A DNA stretch of 64,000 nt, from contig JBBELK010000992.1 in assembly GCA_037783545.1 (NCBI GenBank), positions 1,054,001-1,118,000 on the forward strand, given 5' to 3'. The stretch is from Henricia sp. BOLD:AAB3569. Lineage: Eukaryota > Echinodermata > Asteroidea > Spinulosida > Echinasteridae. A model generated the notes under the pieces. That model saw only the letters and a list, made by a program, of their open reading frames with translations, was not told where the DNA came from and did no database searches. How positions within the stretch are numbered: position 1 is the first letter of the stretch; every line of letters begins with the position of its first letter. Shown piece after piece: positions 42,701 to 54,700 of the stretch. The position numbers and the translations under genes are program-made.

Positions 42701-45700
42701 CATACCCAGTTTATCACATGTTGAAATTGACTTTACCGTTTTATGCAGAGGTTGCTTTTATGCGTGAGGGACGGACGGTCAATAAAACCAACAATTTTTT
42801 ACATGCATTTTCAACTATTTCTTGAAAATGTAATGGCACAGTGTGACCAGCCAAATTTATTCTGTTAATTTTTTTAATATGATTGTATGGACGTTTCTTT
42901 ACTGTTCGAGGTATTATTTCGATTATTCTAAGAAATTGACATTTTCCTCCAGTGTTTTCCAGTTTTGGATCACGCTCCATACTGGCCCCATACAGTTAAT
43001 TTCCAATTGAGTGAGGCAAAAAAAAGTATAAATATAGCGTTGAAATTAAAAAGTGAATACTCACGGAAATCACAAATGAAACTCAGTCTGTCATTGCAGC
43101 TACCATCATGCCACATGTAGTCATCGGTGTAGCTGGGGAAAAAAGGGTTTTAAAAACATGGATGAACAGGGTACTTTAGTTGGCTGATTTAGCAGCACCA
43201 TCTTGCAAGGGATCATATAAAAACAGAAGAGATTTCCACGATATACAAGCGTAAAGAGTGGGCATGAAATAAATTAGAATAATCAAAGCCCGTAAACAGG
43301 ATTTGCAACGTCCCAAAATTTTAATTAACCATGTACCTGGAAAAACCCCCCTCATATGGAAGATAGAAATGGCTCCAATGAAATGATTCCGCCCGAGGTA
43401 TCATTTTATAAACAACATAAATGTGACTTGATTGGAAGGATTCCCTATATGAATTCGGAAACACCTAGATTCTGAGGCTGCCAGGTTTTTCTGGGACACA
43501 CTGTATAACTAATACTCGCAATGCATAGTTCCGACCTGTCAATCAAGCCGAACCCGCCGACCAATCACAACAGAGCTAGCAGACATCGCCCACATAGGTC
43601 AAAGTGATGCAATCATCACACAATCTCGCGATTTTCTGCCCATACAGTTTGTATGTTGTATGCGCCAGTGACTGGGTGAATTTTGGTTTCAATGTCGGGC
43701 GATTCGCTGTTCAAAGGTAGGAAAGCGCATTTTTATGAATATATGTAATCCCTGCATTACTAGCCCTTCGCTCGGTGTGTGCTACGGTAACTGTCGACCC
43801 TAAAACATAAGTACCTTTGAGTTTTCTCCAATGAATCTGTGCTTTCCATGCCGAGTTCCGTTGCTTTGTACGTTGCGTCGCCATTTTTTTGCGATGGCTT
43901 GTGAGCACATAGCAACAATATCTAAGAGGCGGGGTTAACTGGGCAATCTCGGAACTATGCATTTAGACGAGAAAACAGGTTTTTAGATATCAGCTCTTCA
44001 ACATACCTCATGTAGACGCAATTTTCCTTCTTCTTTCCGTCCGGTTGTTTCTCTGCCCCCTTAGCTTTAAACCAGTTGGTGTAACTGAGGGCTTCGCCAT
44101 CAGAATCAACAAACTCACTCTCCGACATGACGTCAGTTGCATCAATCCAGAAATTAGCTAGGAATTCAGAAAATTCAGATGGGAATTTGATCATTTGAAT
44201 TTGCTCAAGTCACTGTTAACATTCCACCGTGGTAATAGGCCGATTCCTGAACGCGTGAGGGCGCTGTCAAGTAGTCCGCGCCCATCATGCGTTATGTTCG
44301 AATACAAAACGCGCTACGCGCACACGCCTTCCAAACGTTCATTTTGAATGGAAATCTGTGCGGGCGCCTCAGGCCTGGGCGCTCCTAGTACGCGACGTTT
44401 TTCCCACGTACGTATGCACGTACCCCCACTTTTCTACAGTCGTCTATAGACATTTCCCCCCAAATCACCTTGTTCGAGCGCCCTCACGCGTTCAGGAATA
44501 GGGTCTATTCTTCCTTGTGCCTGCAATCGGATCTATTTTTGACCTGTAGAATGCTCTTCGCCACATAAATGTAAAACCTTGGTAAAACTAACAGTAATGT
44601 TAATGTAATGTGTAAAACTCACAAGCGATAGATTGTAAAACTTACAATCAACAGTCGAATCTTAATCAACACTTTGTTTAGCTTTGGTTGTTGAAGGACT
44701 TACCAGGAGGCCGCTCGCCGAGGGCCTGCTTGATGATTCGAACCACATGCCCAAACATTTTCTGGTCGGTGATCCTAAGCAGATGTCCGCTACCATCGCC
44801 GACCGACCCACACACCTTGGAAGCTTCTTGCCATGTGTAGAGATAACCAAAGAAGAAATGCCGGTAGGTTGCAGGTAGGGGCACCAAGGTGTCATCTTGA
44901 GATGGTTTGACTGCAAAAGATGCCACAAACATTATTCTGGGGTGGATTGCAATAAAGAAAGTTAGGACATCCCAACTCTGACATCATAGATTATTATGTC
45001 TTGCAATAAAAGTTTATATCCTAACTTGTGTCCTGGGACACATAAAATTTAAGACGCTTAATATATGTCATAAGTTATGTCTTTAGAAATTTGTTTTTAT
45101 GTTTCCTGCTCAATTCCGAGAAAAGGAGCCTTTATACGTGACTAGGATCAAACGTTCATTTTTAATAATTTGTCTTTTTTACACTCAGTTCTTACACATT
45201 TGATACACAGTTGAAAACTTGGCAAATATTCTTATAATGCATAGTTCCGAGATTGCCCAGTTAACCCCGCCCCTTAGATATTGTTGCTATGCGCTCACAA
45301 GCAATGGCAAGACTACGTACAAAGCAACGGGACTCGGCATGGAAAGCACAGATTCATTGGAGAAAACTCAAAGGTATTGATGTTTTGAGGTCGACAGTTA
45401 CCGTAGCACACACTGAGTGAAGGGCTAGTAATGCAGGGATGACATACAAGTATATTTCATAAAAATGCGCTTTCCTACCTTTGAACAGAGAATCGCCCGA
45501 CATTGAAACCAAAATTCACCCGGTCAGTGGCGCATACAACATACAAACTGTATGGGCAGAAAATCGCGTGATTGTTTGTGATGATTGCATCACTTTGACC
45601 TTTGTGGGCGCCGTCTGCTAGCTTTGTTGTGATTGGTCGCGGGTTCGGCTTGATTGACAGGTCGGAACTATGCATTGAGCAGTACTTGTAGATGAGAACC

Positions 45701-48700
45701 ATAACAGTTTACAAATGTACGTATCTAACTACAAATTTTACAGTTAAGGTAAGATTAGCATGGTTTTTGACAATGTCTGGTTATGGTTTGCCAAACATGA
45801 CCCGAACCAAGTTCGGGGGAAAACAGCGTGGATTTTTGCCGAACTGAACCGAACCGGAAATTGCTGTCTTTGTTACAGCACTATTCAGGAGTTAGCACTT
45901 ATAGTTCCAGCATCGCTCCTAATGGGCCAGAGCAGTCCATACAGTTCTGCACGGGAATTTCATTCATGACGTACGACAGTTTCAATTGATCGCTCTCACA
46001 TCTTTGTAGGAAAAATACAACTGCGTATTAAATGCCATCAAGTATGCGTATGCACATAATGAAAAATGTTCCAAACGCGCGCATTTGGAAATTTGTTCGA
46101 AATATGGCACAGCAGATGCGCATCACAAAAATTTACGCTTAAGATCCTGATGCACGTGGCAATCTGTAGGAAGTGACGTCATTTGAGAGTGATCAATTGA
46201 AGCCGCTCAACTTGTATTTGTTACTGTTGATGTGAGTCAGTGCATACCTGGTTTAGATGGCTTTGTCATCCCGGAGGTCTTAGCACAGATTGAACGTCGT
46301 TTAGCGTTACAGTCGCCATCCTCCCATTTCCATTCTTTCCCACTGAGAGAAAATAATGCACTTGATAGAGTAAAGTTAAACAGTGGGTTAACCAGCATGG
46401 ATGCTGTAGGGATGAGGGGACCTCTTGAGCCCCCTCCCTATTTTGAAGACTTTCCCACCAGTTGATATTCTCTCCCTGTCATAAACTTTGGCAAATCAAC
46501 ATTATTTCTGTATGTTTTGAGACTTTACTCTATCAAGTGCAGAATCCTATTGATTATGTGTGAGGAATCTTATTAAGTCTTGAAGAAAAATAAAGCAGAT
46601 GTGCCAAACTTGATTGCGACATCATGAACCTGTGTCTTGTCACATGATCTGTCAGTTTCTAAGCCAATAGACATGCAAACCATGTGAAAAGTGCTTGAAA
46701 TGTTGCAGAGCAACCTTTAGCCCATTACCCTTACTAAAATTGTTTCTATGTCCTGACTTGGTCAACATTTTTCACAAAAATACTTTTGACCCTTATTTTA
46801 TTTTGAGGAGTGTATTAATGATGTAGAAAACATGTAGACCAGATTCCCATGAAGGATTATGCAGCAGGTGATATGTATAATATCTAGCATTTTTAATATA
46901 ATTAAATTTGTCAATAATTTCAAATGTGTTGGCTGTCCCTTTAACAGAAATCCATGGACTTGTACGGACTTGCAGGTCCTTCATATAGCCTTGACTACAT
47001 CGATGCGGATAAATCTTAATGTGGGTCTGTCCACAGTAATGGGGTACATTTCTGTAACATTCAAGATCTTAGGTCCGTGTTCACTTCAAATGTTTTAATT
47101 TTATCTTTAAATTATCAAGCTAAACTGAGGAAATAACTTTTTCACCAAGGAGTAAGAAAAATAGTCCTACAACATACATTTCTGAAAACCCCGTGCACAA
47201 ATTTTCCTATTACGCGTGTAACAAAGACGGAAAAAAATGTCACAAAATGGTCTGTCCACGTTACCTACGTAATAGGAAAATTTGTACACAAGCTTTTCAA
47301 AAATGTATGTTGTGGCAGAAATTTTTTACCTTTTTGGGCAAAAGTTATCTCCTGAGAACAAAACAAGGACATTTCTTTAATTCCGAGATAAACTAAAGAC
47401 ATCTGAAAGGAATTATTGACTTACTTTTCAAATGTACCCCATTACTGTGGACAGACCCATATACAAGTACCTTTTTGTAAGATAAGCACATCCACCCTTG
47501 GGGAATTGTTTGGCAAAATTGGAGTACTTTACAGGCTGGTGATTGGAATAAATGTATCGCACGGTTTTCTTGTCGAGGTGGGCATCAATCCAGAATGTGT
47601 CATCTGTTAGATTGGGCAGATTTAAGGAGTGGGCGGGGCATGGTGGATTTGTAACGAATATGGGTTAGGCAGCAGAGCATGGTGGAAATGTTGCAGTTGT
47701 GCGATAGAGAGATGTTAGTTCATATACCGGGAAGAGGGGAGGGTGGAGTTACATACAGGTAGAGTCAAAGGGAAGGGAATTACAAGTTGTTATTACATGC
47801 TCAAATATTAAATGTTAAATGAGGTTAGGTAGTTAGCATGTTTATACTGCAAGCATTAGCATTAAGCGCTTTTTGCCGATGCACTGGTAAGCTTGTGTTG
47901 ATAGCAAATTTTACCATCGCGATTAATCGTGAAAAGACTATCGCAATATTACATACTACCGCGATGATTACAAAAAAAATATCTCTGTTAGTATTTACAG
48001 TGGTTTAGCAATATTTTTGAAGTCAAAACAACGCAATTACAGTATGTGTGGACAGTGTGTTAAAAGAAAGGCATTTTCAATTGGTTCATTGAAGTTGCAT
48101 TTTAGCTAACAATTATTTGATTGGTCAGAGTGACCAGGAAAGTGGGGCTTGTTTACAAGATGGAATAGCCAAGTTAGTGTGCACTACAAACGGCGCCGAA
48201 AGAAATCACACACACTTGCGGTAAAAACGCTTGCCGGACAGCAATCAACAGATAGCTCACAGGGCTGAAGCAGACCACTTGGGCCACGTTATAGACCGTA
48301 TCGAATAGCTGCCATTTCATGGGGCAGTTTCGTTGTTTCTTGACGACATGCATGGTTGCACATTTTGTGCTTCCATTGTTGAACGGTTTAAGTAACAAAA
48401 GGTGACCCCCGAAATGGCGGCTATTCGATACGGTCTATTATAAACCACAAATGAGATTTCACTTTTTGATTTTGCCACAACAAACTCACCTGAACCTGGT
48501 TTTACGCTGTTCAATGCATCCACAACCTTGGCCTCAAAGCCAGCATCTGGAATACGTACGAGATGACCGCCCCACTCCTCGCAGGACCGTTTGGCTCCTT
48601 TCCAAGTCTGGACGGATGTTTTCACATTGAGATTAACCCGTTGTGAGGATTCGTCACTGGCTGGCTTGCCTGGAGTGTTTTTTTTATTATCTGGGTCTGT

Positions 48701-51700
48701 ATTACACCAACAAGATAATGTAGTAATTAACGGATAACGTACCACCAACCCATACTGTAACAAAGATATCACCAGACATGACATCCAATATTATTATATA
48801 AAATGAAGCCCATTGTGTTGCTCGTGTGACCCCACTTTATTGTAATACGATTACAATCCATTTATAATAAGTTTGTCATCTGACCCCGTTGGAATTCTTA
48901 CAATCGCATCAATAATCGAGTAATTACAAGATTTTGGCTTCCACATTCAAGTTGGGGACTGCAAATTTCCTGTCTTCTGCCACGGACAGTATTTTGGGGA
49001 GGTATTTTGTATAGGTTAGAACGAAATCTATTTTTTTTTTTTTAATCTGGTCACGCTCCTTTAAATTATACATAAAAGATTGATAGGCCTCTAAATGACT
49101 TTGCATAGACTTGTGTATTATTTTAGCCAAAGAAAGATAAAATAAATGACTAGGCTTACAGATCTCGCAAATGAAGCCTCTTCGTCGGCTGCATTTTCCG
49201 GCAGTCCACTGAAACTTGGGATCCGTTTTGGTGCTGAGAATGTAAAGTCAAAGGAAGATGAAACCGGTAAAATGCCGACAGGAAAAAATTATGATGATAC
49301 CGTATTGAGGAATTTCAATTTGTCATCGAAAACGAGGTGGTTACTTTTGTAATAAAATTTGCAAATGAAAAGACGAGTGGTGTAATACAATGGCTCAACA
49401 TCTAAAACAAGCTTTATGCTATAAAAATGAGTGTGTAGTCATGAGCAAGTTTGATTCAGGACTAGAGTCAACCAGTGGTCAAACATCATTCTAGAAACAC
49501 ACATTTGCACTAATGTACAAGAGTGAACGTTCATGTTTGGTCAAATGGTTCCGCGCAAAACACTGCATCAACTCGATGCCTGATGGGTACCAGTGACCAG
49601 CACGATCGTGCCATGTGGGCTGGTTCCAAATGGTCGACCAGACATGACTAACCATCATTGACTAGACTGCGTTTGGTTGGAAGTAGTCCAACTATAGTTA
49701 ACTATACTCGTGAATCAAACTTGCACCGTGTTAGTCTGTAGATTAACAAAATAATTCAGGTGGTACTTTTAACACGTTGACTGCCGACTATGAGTATTGA
49801 TTGCTTTCCGGTAACGTCACCCCTTCGATCCACCATTTTGGTTGTCATTTTTCATGACCCACGTGGCTCGAGTGATAACTGGCAAAAAAGCAATAAAAGC
49901 GCTTACCTCTGTTACTTAACATTGCTTTATGTTGTTGCGCCATGGCTGTTGTATCACTAAATATGAAAATTTATTTCTTCACGCAAAAAATTGTGATCAA
50001 GCAAAAGCACTTTCGTTTTTACAAGCTGCAGTGCATGCTCAATAATTAGAACGTATCGCAACGCGCGCGTGCGGCATCTTCGAATGAAAGTACGCTGGTG
50101 AGTATATTTTACGCGTGCCCATGTGCGTCTAGTGGCGCGAACATGTATGCGTGTGACTGTTGACCACCAAACATTCCCGGATGTTCTACGTCACGGAAAG
50201 CAATCAATACTCGTAGTAAGTGTACCGGATTCTGCCACTACGAGTATACTCGTGGAAAATGGGAACGCCCTGTGAAACTATGCTCGGCAATCAACGTGTT
50301 AAGACAAATCTAAGTATGTTTGACCGTAAGCTTTTGTAGCAACACTATTTCTTTGGACCTCATGAAGTAGTTGTTGCTAAGAAAGCTTAGGCTCAAAATT
50401 ATTGAAGCGAGTCTTAAAAGTGCTAAAAGTTCTTAAAAGGAAACAGCAAAGAATGTCCGCTTCTTCTTGTCAAACTACACCAAGGGATTTCTTGCGTGTA
50501 TTACATAACACGCTAACTTGCAACATAACTTCCCATCTAAAGGATGGGGCAGACGTGTGGTTAACTTTAAACCACCGGCTGTCTTGAATGCATTAAACCT
50601 GAACCGCTTAGCCAGGCGACTGTTTTGAGGTTAAAATTTACAAACACCCACCCAAGATGCACACATCGTCTCTTTTTGCCTGGCTCGTCCGGCAGTCCAT
50701 TGTTGAAGTCAAGCATGGCACCGTTAGAGTAAGCCCAATTGTCTGTCTTGTGTGTGGTGCGGTATGAGGCGTCAATCCAAAACTGACCTAAAATGAACAA
50801 AAATTGATGGTCCATATGAAAACAAATTCTCTTACTCTTGAGATTGATAATATGTGTCAACCAGGGTCAAAATTTCAAGTGACCTAAAATAACCATATCT
50901 CTACAGATTTTGAACCAGTGTACACCGTACCTTTAAGTGGCGATGTTATAAAGTTCTGTTCAGCAGGGTCACTAATTGTTTCACCTAAAGGGCCCCTTAT
51001 TTAGGATTTTTATCAATGAAATCTATGCTTTAAAACCACTCTACTCAGTTAAAGTCATACAAATCCTATTTGGAGCTTGCTTTGGGGGTTAAAACAAAGG
51101 TTTTTAGTTTTTATGCTAATGAAAATATGCATATTCATGACCAAGGTCACTATGTCACAAGAGGCAAACACAGGAAAATCACATTCAACTGTGCACAAAA
51201 GATTCCACGTTTTCTCAATTTTCCTGAAACTTTTGTAATCCATGGCTGTTTGAGTTTGTTTTACATGTTGCCTGCTGTAAGCCATGACAAAACTAGGGGT
51301 AGAAACTGCAGCAATTTGCCACAAGTCCAACTTGAAGTCTTATGTTTTTTCTTAACTTTTCCCTTCTGTCTCCCTTCTGTCTTCCTTATGTGATGCACTC
51401 AAAACAGCGCCCTCTGTCTGTGATTTATTGCAGTGAAATCTTCGAACTTGAAAAAGGCCACCTTTTATTGATTTTACATCCAAACGAACAATAGTATGTC
51501 TTGCTGAACAAGTAATCCATCACTATGAAGCAAAGATTAGGCACAAAGTTGTTTAGCATGTCACAGGCCCTTTAATAGATATGAAAGTGACAAATCATAA
51601 AAATATTGGTGTTACACACGGACCAGTCGTCAGTTGATGCAAAAGGCATTCAAAAAGAACTTTGTGAATGCACATAGGCTTGGTAATGCCCAACATACAA

Positions 51701-54700
51701 GACATTTCATGACACATGTGAAATAAATGTTAGTTATTGCTGAGCATAAATTTGAATTGTAACAATATTTTGAAAAATTCCAGATAATACTTTAGTCCTA
51801 AAAAGTTGTATTTATTCAAAATCAACAGCATTGTAACAATTGAAGATGATGATATGTTCATTTGTTTTCATGAAAACCGCACATTCCGACATGGGTCTTT
51901 CCATAAAAACATTTGTAAAAATGGCCTTTTCAAGTTAACAAAATTGTTTCAAGAAATTTCTGTGCAATTTCTAAATAATGTAGAATATTTAAAATAATTT
52001 ACAAGCGGTTAGACATGTCCTGGTATCATAATCTTGAAAATATTCAAGAACATTGATTCACGACGTAATTGGGGACTCCAAGGCATTTTTCCCTTCTTGC
52101 TGTTTCATGTCAAGTCTTTTTGACCAGTTTATTTCTGGAAAAGGTAGTTGCTGATTTTACCCAGCTGTAGAACCTGGACTTTATGGATTCAAATTACATT
52201 ATGAGCGAATTTTTGTTCCATTTTGAGCGAAAGTTTAAAATGTCACACTTGCATTTAGAAGATCGCACTAGTTTATTAAATTGTTCTCGTTATGTTTTGG
52301 GTAGTATCAACAGATAAAGGTGGCGTTCGATTCATGGTGAGGGAAATCTGAAGTCTGGTAATTATAAAAAGTCAACTCCAGGGCCCTATTGCATAAAACT
52401 TTAGGAATATTCCTAAGTAGGATTTAGGAACATTTATCATTCCTAAATCCAAATTGTTCCTAACTTTAGGAACATTCCTAAAGTTCTATTTCATAAAGCA
52501 ATTTAGGTAAAAAATCGTTCCTATCTTGGTTGAAATTGTTCCTAACTTTAGGACTGATCATAATCAGACCTAAAGTTAGGTATCACATGACAATTTGGCG
52601 GGAAAATTAAACACTGCTTCAGTTTGCTTGCTTGTCAACTGTGTACATGTCAATTTTGCTATGTTTATGGCTCTAAGCCTACTTGACAGGGAAAACAGGC
52701 GCGCTAGACGGAGAGAAAGAGTGTTCAAACTCGGTCATACAATGTGTAGTCTGTATAGTTTATGCATTGTTCCTAACTTATAATTGTTCCTAACTTAGGA
52801 TAATTAATAATGCCTAAGTTAGGAATCTTCCCAATTAATTGTTCCTAAGTGACTTAGGAACAATTAATTAGGAATGTTCCTAAATAGTTTTATGAAATAG
52901 GGCCCAGAAGTGTCACGACGTGAGGGGTACACTGTCTCCCGTTTTCTTGGAATGACCCACGTCAATATCTTGATAATGCATTTAGGCAGTCAGACCACAG
53001 ATAAAACAAGTACGAACTAGACTTAAGTGCACAAGCACTATGATTGGGGTTGAACCCACAACCTCAGGGTGCTTCTACCTGATAATGCATTGTTCCCAGA
53101 TTAACTTCGCTCAATTAACCCTGCAGCACACTTAGTTATTATTTCTATGGCTCACAAACCATTGGAATAATTGCCCCCACAAGGCTGGCACCAATGATAA
53201 CACTCTGCTTGAATGGTTTTTAAAAAGCATGTGCACACATTTTTTTTAAACCCACCTTCAGTTGTTTATTTCGTACACAAAGCACAATATCGTCTTGGAC
53301 AGAAATAAATTCATGAGGTGACAATATTTTGAGTCAGGTTTTCTTGTCAACTCATGAAGTAAAATGTTGGGTACAGTAAACTCCGGCCAAGTCGACATCG
53401 TACAAGTCGGCAAATCGCCCAAGTCGGCCGTCCGACGAAAGTCCCGATCGTCTATAATGCATTTCCATTGAAATGTATGTTTCTAAGTCGGCATTTGTAA
53501 GTTGCCATTTCGCCCAAGTCGGCATGTTATTCTCGGTCCATTTCAACAAAATGCAATACAAAATCCTTTGTGTAAGTCAGCACTTAAAAAAACCACACAA
53601 TATGGCATCGATTTCCTTCCCTGCGGTTTTCAAGAAGTGTTGAGTGAAAAGACAAACACTGCTTAACTGACGTCCTTTTATTGGCACGCACCGACCGTGG
53701 TCGCCAGTGTATTGGTGTCATGTTACAGCCAGGCCATGTGTGAGATTGCGTGCACTCATAAAGGGGTTTCCCCACTTCGCATCTTGCGCACCTCAATACC
53801 CGCATGCGTACCGGCCTAGAGGCCGGTACGCATGCGCACTATCGATTTTGGGGGTCGTCATATTGAATGCTCATGTATTACATGTAGAAATTCACACGTG
53901 CTCGCTCATGTGCGCGCGTATTTAGCCTGTCCATAAAAACACGATCCAGTGTTAAAAATCAGTGCTACGATGTTGACATAAATCAAGGATTTCGTTGCTG
54001 GAATCGACCCCAAAAACAAGGAGATTAAACTAAGGTAAATCATAGCCTCCATGTTGCAATTAACCATATGCATAGGCCATTCATGTAACACTATGTAAGT
54101 CGGCAAAATGACGACCTACGGCAGATGTCGGCATTCGCGTAAGTCGGCACAAATTTGCGGGTCCCAAGAGTGCAGACTTAGCCGGAGTTTACTGTATTTG
54201 CAAATGAAACAATGGCCTTCAACTCAAAGTAGAAATAAAACAAAAGGTCAATGCCCTACCTTTAATTTTTTTATTTTTCCGGAAGAGTTTCTCAATGATG
54301 GCTTGTTTGTCCTTATTGTGAATGCGGACGAGACTTCCCTTGGCTGCCTTGCACGTATCCAGGGCTTGCCTCCACGTCAGCCGAGATGTGTACAAGTTGT
54401 AGACGGGTCTTATCTTGAAATCTTTGCTTGGCTTGTTAATTTGATCTCGTTTTGGCTTTTTGTCTGAAAGGATCAAACAAAAATTAAACACAGGAATTGA
54501 TATGAGCTTTTAGCATGAGCTTTAGAAACAACACTTCGTATAAAAAGTATTGATTGCTTTCCGGTGACGTCACCCCTTCCCATCCACCATTTTGGTGGGC
54601 ATTTTTCATGACCCACATGGCTCGAGTAATAACCGGCAAAAAGAGCAAGAAAAGCGCATTGGTTGCACTTACCTCTGTTGCTTGACCTTGCTTTATGTTG

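Noticed and set aside
43711-43962. 83-residue frame MHSSEIAQLTPPLRYCC... seen again at 60478-60729
   Set aside because: The frame starts inside the terminal inverted repeat of family B and spans non-coding MITE sequence; its conservation reflects recent copying of the element, not protein selection.
49200-49215. Alternative exon 8 acceptor directly before the tryptophan codon
   Set aside because: It would give phase 0, which does not match the phase-2 donor of exon 7; the upstream acceptor at 49234 restores both phase and the usual CTLD spacing.
51070-51393. 107-residue frame with a near-identical partner at 57057-57464
   Set aside because: Both are inside family D MITEs; the shared translation simply follows from the DNA identity and has no protein-like signature.
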